From Melanopsichium pennsylvanicum (lineage: Eukaryota > Basidiomycota > Ustilaginomycetes > Ustilaginales), in assembly GCA_900208305.1 (NCBI GenBank), contig OAPG01000019.1, forward strand, positions 372,001-436,000: DNA of 64,000 bases, read 5' to 3'. Under the pieces are notes generated by a model. That model was not told the DNA's origin and searched no databases. It worked only from the letters and a program-made list of their open reading frames with translations. Made by a program: the position numbers and the translations under genes. This document shows positions 9,598 through 19,325 of the stretch, in pieces. Each line of letters begins with the position of its first letter. The first letter of the stretch is position 1.

Positions 9598-12500
9598 ATG
9601 GATGACGCTTCCTCATTACAAAAGTCGAAAGCGCAGTGGCTCGCTGCTCTCGATGATGCGCTTGACAATTTTCGTGCCCTTGTCGCCGAGTCTTCCTCCA
9701 AGGCATGGAAGCCCGTGAGCCTCGTCGGCAGCACTCCTGCCACGCCTTATGTCGCATCTCCATCCACCTTCGCGAGCACATCGCAAAACGCAACTTCACC
9801 ATCCGCAGCAAAGGCGGCGGGGGCCGCAAGGAGCAAAGCACGTGAGTCGTCCTCGTTACGGCATGTCGAGTCGATCGAAAATGTTGGTGATTGTGTCGAC
9901 TCCAGCACTGCATCACCACGCAAAGCAATCACAGCAAAGGTTCCCGGCTCTTCTACACGACCCTTTCGTCTCGGACGCTTCCGACCGGATCATGTAGCTG
10001 TCCATCGCAGGAGCGCCAAGGGTCCCGACATCTACCGAGCTGTATCCGTGGTCACATACGAAGGCACCCGGGACCTCAGAACTTTCCGCTCGGTGCTGCA
10101 AACCCCCGAAACGCGTGCCTCATGGGACAGACTCGTACAGTCAGCAGAACTCGTAGAGCAGCTCGACCCCATCACACGCATCAACAAGGTACACTACCGA
10201 CTCGGATGGCCCGCCAGCCCTCGCGATGCCATCGTCATCAACAGGACGCTCGCAGATGAAACTACGCTCATAGACATTTCGACCTCTTTGCCACGGTCCC
10301 CAGACGCCCCGTCCTACTTGCGCCCAGCACCGCCGTGTGTGCGATCCTACGTCCACCTCATGGCATGGTGCGTACAAGTCATCCCACCCGATGGTACAGG
10401 GTTGTCCGCAACAAAAGCGGCAGCGACATTCTCTTCGGCGCCTCCTCGAAACTCTCCCCTTATCAAGGTTACCGTCTTCTGGTCATGGGATCTTCGTGGT
10501 GCTTGGATGGGAATGCCAGCCGGCGGCCTCAGCATGCATCTTCCCGAGCTCATCAAAGGGCTTTTGAACCATGTTCGAGACAGTAGCTACAAGATCCCGC
10601 TCCTCCAAAACTACGGCAATTGCGTCGAGCTGCTGTCCAACAACTTTGACCCTACGCGAGACACGCTTGCTACAGAGTATGCCATCGTTGTTGAGGACGC
10701 AATGGTCCGTCAAGCCGAAGATCGCTCCGAGAAGAATATGGACACGCTGCACTTGTTGCGTTCCCGCAGAAAGCTTGAAGCGACAGTCGAATTCTCCCTA
10801 CCAGCCGGCGAGGGATGGGATATCAGAGTAGAAGTCAAAGGACAAACATCGAATGGACCCGGCTCGACGGTCACCGAATCTGCTGACGTTGCCAGCTCGT
10901 GGCTTGCGACAGCAGAGAGGTCGCCAGAATCGCAGCACACAATCCTCGCCATGCGTCACACGCGGCTGCAACACGCTGAGGAGCTTGTCAGGACCAAGGT
11001 TCGAATCCAAAGAGTAGTGGCCAGCAGCGATCTTAGACTCAACGACGCTCCTCTAGAGGTCACTCACGTCGAGCCGCGCACGCCTGCTTCACTAGCACAG
11101 CCACTGCTAGAGGACACCGCGAGCATTTCTTGTATCAGCGTCGCGACTGCTTCGACGGGAAGCGCCGCATCTGTCAATGCAAGCAACCTAGGCAATGCTG
11201 CCAACTCTTCTCGCACAGGAACACCGAACCTGGGTTTTGCCAACCAGATCAACTCGCAGATTCGCCGCAACTACATCTACTTTACCAGTCTTCTGCAAGA
11301 GCCCGAGGCGAAGTGGAAGCCTATCAGCGACATGAAGGGAGTCACCGTGACCCAGCTCGATTCCATTGATCCGACGCTGGTCGTCTACCGCGCTGAAGCG
11401 ACTTTCGTCGGGGTCAGCGTTTGGGACCTTTTTTCGACCATTGGCAACCCAGGTGCACGGGCCTACTGGGACAAGACGCTCGACGATGCCACGCTGTTGA
11501 CGGACATCAACGAGTTGAGCTCGCTCTGGCATACCAAGAGCAAGCCCAACTGGCCCGTCAGTGCACGTGACACCATCACTATCCAGACCGAATACAAGGC
11601 GCCCACGTCGGTCCATATCTTTTCATTCTCCACCGACGATTGTGCCCAGTTCCCCGCCATTCCTCCGGTGGAAGCAGGCACCATCCGCACGCAAGTCGAT
11701 CTGCGCGGCTGGTCGGTGGAAGCTCTGTCGCCAACCACGGTCCACGTCACCATGCTGGAGCAGTCGGACCCCAAAGGCTGGACGAGCAAATCGGCAACAC
11801 CGTCTGCCATGGTTGGCGCTGTTGCGGGTGTTGGCGAGTACGCGATCAAGTTCGGGGGTCCGCCCGTCTTGACGCGTATGCTGGGAGCCAAGACCAAGAT
11901 CTCTCGTTACGATCACGAGAAAGCCACTTTCCGCGTCGAGTACGCCAGCGATAAACCGGCGGACGATGAGCTGAACGACGCCCCAAATGTCGAATGCGAG
12001 ATTCGGTGCGATGTCGAGACGTGGGCCACTTCGTTGGATCTGGTCGTCGACCCACCGCCCATCGCAATATCGTGTTTAAGGAGGCACAAGCTCTCGCAAG
12101 GCGGAGGTGGCCTTTGGCTCACCATCGAACACGCGGCGGCTTCGCTCGAAGATGATGCAGCTCGGGTTATCATTCGCAAGGGCAATGCAAGGGAAAAAGG
12201 ATCAGTGCATGTCAATGGCGCGAGCATCAAGGTCGATGTGGACGAGCTCAATGACGAGCAGGTGCAACAACTCAGTCGGCAAAAGCGATCGAAACCTCAA
12301 CGAGTTCCTCTAGACTTGGTCAGCTCAGCTCGCAAATTTGGTGAGGATACCACCGCAGCCAACAAAGCTGCTGCTGCCGAGCCTGGCACGCCAGCAACAG
12401 GAGCTGGGGCCGCAACCGAGCAACATACGTCTCAGCAGCCAGCTTCATCTGCAAACGGTGTTGGCGACCATGAGGATCCTGCAGGTGCCTCTGTAGCTAC

Positions 12501-15500
12501 GATAGCAGGCAACGAGTCCAGCAGAAGCCACGAAGCTGGCAAACAGGATTCCGCGGTCCCGGCTACGACTGCGATCACACCAATTCCCTTCTCTGATGAG
12601 ACGCCACGTCAGCCCATGACGTGTGCCCTTGACGTCCTCTTCCTGCTAAGGCGTATCCATGCCGAACGTTCTCCCGATCCAGCTGGTACACCCGCCGGAT
12701 GGGGTCTCGTCACTGAACGCAATGGTCTCTACGTTCGTCGCAAGCTCATGGAATCCATCTCGAGCACTGTCCTGGTTCAACGTGGTGACAAGGTCGTGCA
12801 AGGTCTATCCGCAGAGGATTTGCTCGACGTCATCTCCAATCCACGCAGTCGCAAGCAGTGGGACGACAAAGTCGAGTCCACCACCCTACTCGAGAGCTAT
12901 GGTGATGGCTCATTCACCTCCTTCATCACCACCAAAGCAAGCTTCCCTTTCCGAGGCCGAGCATTCTATCTAGCAAGCTTGACCGCACGCGGACTTCCCC
13001 CTTCTAGTCTCTCCGCGGCAAGCCCAGGTGACGCCGCCATTTCGAGCTCAGCCTCGTCTTGGACTGGCCCCGCCGTCTACTTTCACGCATCGGCATCTTT
13101 TCCACAACAGAATTCGCGATTTGCTGTAGATCGCATCAATCCGGGTGGATTGCCTCTAGGCAAAGTGTTGATCGATGGGTGGATTTTGGAGACGTTGGAT
13201 CCTTACAGCTCGACTAGTTTTCAGATTCCCTCGACGCGATGCACGCACGTGGTTGCGATCGACTACGCGGGTAGCTTGCCGGTGGCAGTGAATACGATTT
13301 GGAACGCAAATTTGCCGCGATCGGTGCTGTTGGTGGAAGACTATCTGAAGGCCAGAGGCTCGATTCCATCGGTGAAAACTCCGCCACCGTGCTTGCAGGT
13401 GCTGGGTGACGGCAGAGACGAGGATCAAGGCCTTGTTTGGTCAATGAATCATCCGGACAGGAAGAATCTATTCCTTTCAACCAGCTTTGATCCTAGCGCG
13501 AGAATTTTCGTCGCTGTGAGCATGCATCGTGCTACATCCCCTTCTCGCGCGAGCGAACAAGCGTCAGGGCTGTTGCCGGCAGCTTCCATAGTGGCCAACG
13601 GGAAAGGTCGACCATCAAGCACATCCAACGCCTCGATGACCAAGGCCGTAGCTGAAAAGTTGACACAGGCCATTGATGCCGCCCCGGGCACACCCATGCT
13701 AGGCTCGACAGCACCACCGGTGAATTCGAGCGGTGATCAGGACTCAGGTCTTTCGAGAGCTACGAGCATGCATTCTATCACGAGCACAAGCGCCAACAGC
13801 ACGGCGTCGACAATTACGAGAAGGCCAAGTTCCATTCACATAGACTCGAGGAATGCTACAGACCTGATCTTGATGGAAGTTGAGGTGGAGTTGAGGCATT
13901 ACTCCAAGGGCTACGACATTCAGGTGTACTCTGAATTTGTGGGCGGTGCTGCTGCTCCTGTCGATTCCACGAGGTCGAGCGCGCATGGCCCAGAACGGCC
14001 GGGAACGCCGAATGGTAGCGCGAACACATCTGCACAAAACAAGACTGCAGCAGCTGGGAAGAGTGGACACAAGCAAGAAGCGCTCTCGCTCGATATGGCC
14101 TCGGATATGAGCAGAGATCTTCCCGTGCAACTGAAAGTGTACGATCTTCCCCCCAGCGCTGTCCTTGCAGCAACTCTCGACCCTTCTGCTCGTCCACGCA
14201 AGCATCTTGTTCGGGTCACGGTGCCAACAACCGTCTTTCTCGATCCGGTGGAAGACCCGCTTACCGGCTCCAAGGCTCCCGAAACACCTTCTTGGTATAC
14301 GTCTTTGCTCGAACGTGGCGCGGCCTTGCGGATGGTAATCAAGCCACTCAAGCTTGAAGCTGGTGACTCGGATGGAGCAGAGGCCACGACAAAGGATGGG
14401 ACTGGAGTCACGGCCTTTGCGACGCCGACAGGTAAGGTGCCGGTGAAGAGTGGGGAGGCCAAGTTGGATATTGTACACGTGAATCAGACGTCTTTAATGT
14501 TGCAGAAGGAGCAGATTGGTGTGGAGCCCATGACGCAGTTGAAGAGGACTGCGCCACCTAGACCCAAGTCTGGTCGCAAATCAGGCTTGGATAATGCTTC
14601 TCTTCGAGATGATATACGGCTGCCAGCTGCACTGCGGAAGCCTATCGCCAGCCGCAGAGAGCTTTTGGAGTTCCATGATCCTGTCACTGGCGCTAGAATC
14701 GACTCAAAGACAGCCAAATCCACAACTGCTGCCGGTGGCTCTATTCCAGCCACCACGTGTGTCGATGTATCCACAGGACAAGTACCCAAGCAAACCGGAA
14801 GCCTAGCGCCTTCATCCGGCTCAGCAGGCAACTCCAATGCAGGCTCAGCCCCTCCTTCACGTTCTTCAACCCCTTCTGCCCCCATGGCACCAACAACCAC
14901 CTCCACAGGCGCCCAAATATTCGGGAGCATGTTTGGCAGCTACCCTTTGTCCCGCTTAGGCACTGGTTCAGTCCTCGCATCTTCCTTGACCTCGGTGTCT
15001 TCGGTCACCGCCAAAGGGAGCAACGTGGCCTCGAATGCCAGTGCTCGAACGAATGCCGAGGCACTTGCTGCTCAGGATCGAGCCAAGCATGGCTTAGGCG
15101 GCAAGCTTGGTGATGGTAAAGATTCAAAATCTTCTTCATCTGGTGCAGGTGGTGATAAGGGTGTCAAAGCGAACGGCGAAGGAAGAGGGGAGGAGAACAA
15201 AGGGGCGAGTAGTGCAGGAGAAGCGGTTGCTGAGGCGGGGAACACAGTGGCTCAACTAGCAAAAGATGGTGTTTCGGCCGTCGGTTCGCTTTTCAGCCAA
15301 CAGACTCATTTCGGCTTCTCCACTCTGTTCTTGGTCGCAATCGCTGCGTTCTTATTGGGATCGTTGGTGAGGTCAACTCTGGCTCCAGCAGACTTCGTTT
15401 TGGTTCCTTCGAAGGACAAGCCTTTCCCACATCCACAAACGACGACGACGACGGATACGGATGCAGATCAGAAGATTTCCAAATCGAAACTCTCCAAGTT

Positions 15501-15732
15501 GACCAAGAAGCTCAATGCTGCAGCTGTTGGACAACAGGACAAAGCCAAGGCGTTGTCGGCGCAGAATGACTTCTTGAAGCTCGTCAACAGCATCCGTACT
15601 ACCACAGAGCAAGAAGCCGAAGATGGCGGAGTGGTCAGGCCGGTACAGTGGACAGAGTTGAAGAGGTTGGTACACCTACGTGTGCCTGGGTCTAGATGGG
15701 ATTTCGTTCTCGGTGGTGTAAGAAGACGCTGA
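9598..15732 (+). CDS. Giant protein with three START-like lipid-binding domains and a C-terminal membrane anchor
   Basis: 2044 aa in one exon. The start is the first in-frame ATG (context ACAATATGG); the frame is open further upstream only through a TTG codon. START-like module 1 lies at about residues 140-340 (VSVVTYEGTRDLRTFRSVL, ETRASWDRLV, GWPASPRDAIVINRT). Module 2 lies at about 575-790 (VYRAEATFVGVSVWDLFSTI, ARAYWDKTLDD, WPVSARDTITIQ). Module 3 lies at about 1035-1270 (LYVRRKLMESI, SRKQWDDKVES, FPFRGRAFYLAS). The modules are joined by Ser/Ala/Thr-rich linkers. One hydrophobic helix (about 1900-1925, FSTLFLVAIAAFLLGSLV) near the C-terminus suggests a tail-anchored or single-pass protein with the START modules on the cytosolic side. 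A role in lipid transfer or sensing at a membrane contact is inferred from the family; the ligand is unknown. Confidence 0.8.
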   Translation: MDDASSLQKSKAQWLAALDDALDNFRALVAESSSKAWKPVSLVGSTPATPYVASPSTFASTSQNATSPSAAKAAGAARSKARESSSLRHVESIENVGDCVDSSTASPRKAITAKVPGSSTRPFRLGRFRPDHVAVHRRSAKGPDIYRAVSVVTYEGTRDLRTFRSVLQTPETRASWDRLVQSAELVEQLDPITRINKVHYRLGWPASPRDAIVINRTLADETTLIDISTSLPRSPDAPSYLRPAPPCVRSYVHLMAWCVQVIPPDGTGLSATKAAATFSSAPPRNSPLIKVTVFWSWDLRGAWMGMPAGGLSMHLPELIKGLLNHVRDSSYKIPLLQNYGNCVELLSNNFDPTRDTLATEYAIVVEDAMVRQAEDRSEKNMDTLHLLRSRRKLEATVEFSLPAGEGWDIRVEVKGQTSNGPGSTVTESADVASSWLATAERSPESQHTILAMRHTRLQHAEELVRTKVRIQRVVASSDLRLNDAPLEVTHVEPRTPASLAQPLLEDTASISCISVATASTGSAASVNASNLGNAANSSRTGTPNLGFANQINSQIRRNYIYFTSLLQEPEAKWKPISDMKGVTVTQLDSIDPTLVVYRAEATFVGVSVWDLFSTIGNPGARAYWDKTLDDATLLTDINELSSLWHTKSKPNWPVSARDTITIQTEYKAPTSVHIFSFSTDDCAQFPAIPPVEAGTIRTQVDLRGWSVEALSPTTVHVTMLEQSDPKGWTSKSATPSAMVGAVAGVGEYAIKFGGPPVLTRMLGAKTKISRYDHEKATFRVEYASDKPADDELNDAPNVECEIRCDVETWATSLDLVVDPPPIAISCLRRHKLSQGGGGLWLTIEHAAASLEDDAARVIIRKGNAREKGSVHVNGASIKVDVDELNDEQVQQLSRQKRSKPQRVPLDLVSSARKFGEDTTAANKAAAAEPGTPATGAGAATEQHTSQQPASSANGVGDHEDPAGASVATIAGNESSRSHEAGKQDSAVPATTAITPIPFSDETPRQPMTCALDVLFLLRRIHAERSPDPAGTPAGWGLVTERNGLYVRRKLMESISSTVLVQRGDKVVQGLSAEDLLDVISNPRSRKQWDDKVESTTLLESYGDGSFTSFITTKASFPFRGRAFYLASLTARGLPPSSLSAASPGDAAISSSASSWTGPAVYFHASASFPQQNSRFAVDRINPGGLPLGKVLIDGWILETLDPYSSTSFQIPSTRCTHVVAIDYAGSLPVAVNTIWNANLPRSVLLVEDYLKARGSIPSVKTPPPCLQVLGDGRDEDQGLVWSMNHPDRKNLFLSTSFDPSARIFVAVSMHRATSPSRASEQASGLLPAASIVANGKGRPSSTSNASMTKAVAEKLTQAIDAAPGTPMLGSTAPPVNSSGDQDSGLSRATSMHSITSTSANSTASTITRRPSSIHIDSRNATDLILMEVEVELRHYSKGYDIQVYSEFVGGAAAPVDSTRSSAHGPERPGTPNGSANTSAQNKTAAAGKSGHKQEALSLDMASDMSRDLPVQLKVYDLPPSAVLAATLDPSARPRKHLVRVTVPTTVFLDPVEDPLTGSKAPETPSWYTSLLERGAALRMVIKPLKLEAGDSDGAEATTKDGTGVTAFATPTGKVPVKSGEAKLDIVHVNQTSLMLQKEQIGVEPMTQLKRTAPPRPKSGRKSGLDNASLRDDIRLPAALRKPIASRRELLEFHDPVTGARIDSKTAKSTTAAGGSIPATTCVDVSTGQVPKQTGSLAPSSGSAGNSNAGSAPPSRSSTPSAPMAPTTTSTGAQIFGSMFGSYPLSRLGTGSVLASSLTSVSSVTAKGSNVASNASARTNAEALAAQDRAKHGLGGKLGDGKDSKSSSSGAGGDKGVKANGEGRGEENKGASSAGEAVAEAGNTVAQLAKDGVSAVGSLFSQQTHFGFSTLFLVAIAAFLLGSLVRSTLAPADFVLVPSKDKPFPHPQTTTTTDTDADQKISKSKLSKLTKKLNAAAVGQQDKAKALSAQNDFLKLVNSIRTTTEQEAEDGGVVRPVQWTELKRLVHLRVPGSRWDFVLGGVRRR

Positions 15733-16338
15733 CTTTTCTATTCACAAGGTACAGTGCAGGCACGGTCATACGTACTCTTGGTTAAAAGAGCTTTCCTGCC
15801 CAGAGGAGATCAAGATTCGATCTCAGGTTTTCCATGCCTCTGGAATGTCAATATCTTTTCAACATCGATTACATGTACGGTTGCGCACTTTGTTTGATGA
15901 GGATTGATCCTGTCCATTACCTTGAAAAGTGGACGAGACTGAAGATGCGGCTTGCCGTTCGACAGGACCGTGGAAACGTTTGAGCTGGCAGCTTCGGGTC
16001 AAGATGGCAATGTGTGGAGCCGCTGACATTGGGTAGCCTCGTGGCACGAGGGCGATGGGAAAGTTCAGACAAAAATGGTCTTGGCCTTGAAAAGTCCAGA
16101 GTGCAAATGTCGTGCTGTACAACACTGAAATGCACGGCATCGTTGTGTAGGCGAAAGCTATACATCTCTGACCGTTGACAAGGTTGCAGCGTCTGACAAG
16201 GAGACACAGACACAAAGTCCCGATGATGGAAAGAGAAGGCAAGGTTGAAGATTGTTCTTTGTTCGTACAGTCCGTATTACCAAATTTACTCAGAGCACGT
16301 TTATATTTGACTGTTACGTCTTAAACACACGTCCACGT
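15733..16338. other. Intergenic region
   Basis: 3' region of the START gene and upstream DNA of tRNA-Pro. A minus-strand frame at 15859-16242 looks superficially like a secreted protein but has no ATG at its beginning, so it is not annotated. Nothing else is supported. Confidence 0.45.
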
Positions 16339-16441
16339 GGGCCAATCGTATAGTGGCTTATTATGCTGTCTTAGGGCTTTTCCCTCTTCCGAGGTTGCAC
16401 TAAGTTGACAGAGGTCCCCGGTTCGATTCCGGGTTGGCCCC
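16339..16441 (+). tRNA. tRNA-Pro (anticodon AGG) with a 29-nt intron
   Basis: The acceptor GGGCCAA (16339-16345) pairs fully with TTGGCCC (16434-16440), with discriminator C at 16441. The anticodon stem is CTGTC (16366-16370) / GACAG (16407-16411). The loop is TT-AGG-G plus T38, matching the usual TTNGGGT loop of Pro tRNAs; the anticodon is at 16373-16375. An intron (16377-16405) sits at the canonical place after position 37. The T-arm is CCCGG-TTCGATT-CCGGG. A TTTTT run at 16443-16447 serves as the Pol III terminator. Confidence 0.95.
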
Positions 16442-16442
16442 C

Positions 16443-16447
16443 TTTTT
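16443..16447 (+). terminator. Pol III T-run terminator of tRNA-Pro
   Basis: Five Ts directly behind the tRNA 3' end. Confidence 0.8.
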
Positions 16448-16693
16448 GGTTTCGTCTGACCGAAACCTTTTCTTCATTTTTTCCATCACTGTTTGCCTGT
16501 CACTCTGCGCTGCCTTCTCTCTTGTGCAAGAATGTAGTCCAGAAACAGCGGATATCATGCATTAGAGCGGGGTTCAAGTTGTTGCGTGTAACAAAGCAAT
16601 GCTGAAAAGCAAGTCCGCAGTATCTCTGCTCCAGTCGGCAATCTGGTTCCTAAAAAGGCGTATATATATACTTGCCGGTCAAATTGTAAAAAA

Positions 16694-16824
16694 GGCGCTT
16701 TGGCGGAGTGGTTATCGCGTGGCACTAGAAGTAGGCTGAATGCCATTACACTTCTAGGGTAAATATCTACTCAACATAAATGCCATTCCCTCTGGGAGCA
16801 TAGGTTCAAATCCTGTAGGCGTCG
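16694..16824 (+). tRNA. tRNA-Ser (anticodon AGA) with a 49-nt intron
   Basis: The acceptor GGCGCTT (16694-16700) pairs with AGGCGTC (16817-16823), including two G-U pairs. The anticodon stem is TGGCA (16720-16724) / TGCCA (16781-16785), with loop C-T-AGA-A-A and the anticodon at 16727-16729. A class II long variable arm, TCCC-TCT-GGGA, is typical of Ser. The T-arm is ATAGG-TTCAAAT-CCTGT. The intron is 16731-16779. It contains a second TGCCATT and a stretch complementary to the anticodon loop (see findings). TTTTT at 16825-16829 terminates transcription. Confidence 0.93.
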
Positions 16825-16829
16825 TTTTT
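16825..16829 (+). terminator. Pol III T-run terminator of tRNA-Ser
   Basis: Five Ts immediately after the discriminator base. Confidence 0.8.
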
Positions 16830-19325
16830 GCCATTTTTTCTCCACATTCCATCAAATCCATGACAACGAAGGTGAAATTCAAAGAGGATTGGATAGCGGG
16901 AACGGTGGGATATGATGTGAGTTCTGAAAATGCTCAAAAAAACCAGCAAAGAAAATCTCTCAGCCAAAAGCTTCCGACAAATTTGTCCAAATTGAACCCT
17001 GCCAAGAAATTTTGTAAGGTTGACCATTTTCAGTTGAAGGTTTGTTTGTGTACACGCTTAGGTCTAGGGGGATGGTGGTGGAATTTCAAGGGGATGCGCG
17101 GCGAACGCGCGTCTAAATACAGTGATCTAAATTACATCGTTATCCCCCACATTTTTGCTGAGGCGTCCATTTTGGTCGACAATTTGGAGCTGAAGCACTC
17201 TTTCAGTTTTTTGGTTCTGTTTTCCCTGTGCGTGCTTAATACTTGGAGTGGGGAAACTCTCTTTCTTCTGCACTCCATCAAATCTAAAACAACATGAAGG
17301 CGGTCCATTTTGTGCTGGAAGGGATGGTTGCAACATCCTCTCTGGTATGCAAACATCAAGAGACCTGACATACGACCATTGAAAAAGAGGGCCCGCCCTC
17401 ACCTGTTCTTGGCCAAGATTTGCCTGCACCTTTAAGGGGCTCCGACATTGCAACACAAGGAAGCCCTGCATGATCGGATACGTCTTTGTCAATTTTCCTT
17501 CGCCGTTTGCAAAGACAAGGATGGTCTTGGCCTCAACTCTGGCTTACGGCAATGCATGACGATGACCATCATCAGCAAGATCTGGCATAAACTGTAAAGA
17601 AATTTGAGCTGCTGGTTAAGGTCTTGATGTTATTGCAGGCATTGCCCTGAAGTCTCTAGATTGTTCATGGTTTTCTATTATCTTGTCAATAGTGTTTGAT
17701 TTTCTCCTCCTGATCGCTATGAATCAACAGATATACACTTATATGTTCATATAAAAGGCAACTTTCTCGCCAAACAAAAAGAATTGACAAGGGTTTTTTC
17801 TATCAGTAGAATACAGGAACAAGAAAAGTACGAAAACAACGATGAGATACAGCACAGTACATTACAGTGACCTGCCAAGTCCAACCAGCAAAAGGCAAAT
17901 GTTGAGCGTCAAAACCGGCCATGTTGGTCTGCATCCCTGGGAGCAAGGCATTTGTCGTAGCCACTGTTGTGTTTGCTAACCTTGCGAGAACTTGTTAAAA
18001 CATTCCCAGAACTTTTTCCAACACTACTACTAATTCCATGAGTTCCGTCTATGTTCAAATGAATGCATCTTGATTCAAATGGAATTCGTAGTAGTGTGCG
18101 TTTCGAAGAGGCACATGCTTCTTTTGAAGTCACAACATTCCGGCCTAAACCAGAATGAATTCTCCGCATTCTCGACAAAGGAGAATGTCACTTTTAGCTG
18201 AACAACGTCACAAGTATTCGTGTTGAGGGATGATGAGGTATGAAGACCGACCCTTCAAGCAGTGCCAAAGAATTCATACAATAAATGTCTTCTTCTTGTC
18301 CGTTCCGCTAAAAGTTAGCCGTTGCCAAATGAGCGCTGCCGTCTTAACCCCGTGCTTGCCGAAGGTGCCCTTGCTTCGGAAATCCATTTCCCTTCTTCTC
18401 TCCCCCCCCCTCTCCGTCTCTTGACAATGAGACATTTGAAGCTGGTGACAGTGGAAACTTCAGGAAGAGTGAGAGAGTTAGGGAGAGGTAGAAAGAGAAG
18501 GAGAATATCGGGATAGTGAACTCGACTTTATGAAAGTGACGGAAATTTCAGTATGATGAAAAGGGATTGGATAGAACTCAGATAGGAAAGGTATTTCATA
18601 GTTGATCGAAAGCGAAACCCTAAGTGAATGGAAGAAAGGGGAGGGAAAATTCGGATCGTCAGATGAATTCGGCATATTCAGTATACTTACAGTCTTCTGA
18701 TTGTAGAAAGGGCTAAAGCAAGTCAATGATCATCTCCCTGCTTCCCATCTTGGTGCGTTGCTCAACACACATGGACCTGCAACAAGACCATAGCGTCTTA
18801 CGATCATTGTGCATCTAGATTGCTCACATGGCCTCTCTTGTACATGATGGAATTGGATGTTGCGTTACCGTACAGTTTGCTCTAAGAATGTGAGCGTCTC
18901 ACAGACAAGCTTGAAAAGAAGGCGATTTCTCTAGATCTTAGGCAAGACAAACAGGGTCAACAAATGACGGTGACAGTGTCCAAAAGACTTGGCTCAAAGG
19001 GATGCATCCGCGCCTGTAAAGACAATAAAACACTCTGTCTGGCGCAGACCTTCTTTAAATCTCTTATTTTTCATACACTGAGCTCATTTCTAATCACTCA
19101 ATCCTCTGTGAAGTGGTCTGAGTTATGACGGTGGTGAACATAGGAAGAAGAGCGACACAATCTTCCATAGAATCCCCATCGATGTAACCCATCTTGTTGG
19201 ATTACGGGTCATTTTCGAGGAATGAGTGGAAACGATCTAGTCGCATCCTTAAGCTTGCCCAGTCATCCGTGATCGAAGCACAACAAGCAACTCGATGCCC
19301 TTTAGCTGCTGCTGCTGACTTGACA
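16830..19325. other. Long gene-poor stretch downstream of the tRNA pair
   Basis: Only weak reading frames exist (16860-17297 plus, 86 codons from an ATG at 18169 minus), none with a recognisable domain. At 18023-18095 there is a 17-bp inverted repeat with one mismatch and a 39-nt spacer, and at about 18157-18187 a smaller ATTCTCC/GGAGAAT hairpin. From about 18400 to 18700 the DNA is purine/pyrimidine-biased. I see no RNA gene apart from the two tRNAs before it. Confidence 0.45.
18023..18095. repeat. 17-bp near-perfect inverted repeat (stem-loop)
   Basis: The left arm 18023-18039 (ACTACTACTAATTCCAT) and right arm 18079-18095 differ at one position when paired. The 39-nt loop contains two TTCAAAT words. 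It could be a remnant of a small transposon or a structured transcript; no target duplication was recognised. Confidence 0.6.

Noticed and set aside
15859..16242. Minus-strand frame resembling a small secreted protein (hydrophobic start, Cys)
   Set aside because: The frame opens with TTG and has no ATG before the hydrophobic part; no intron supplying one was found.
16860..17297. Plus-strand frame of 145 codons
   Set aside because: It starts with ATG but has no domain, and its composition drifts from Lys-rich to hydrophobic without pattern; probably chance.
17909..18178. Minus-strand frame of about 86 codons from an ATG at 18169
   Set aside because: It overlaps the inverted repeat and has no domain; coding character is unclear.
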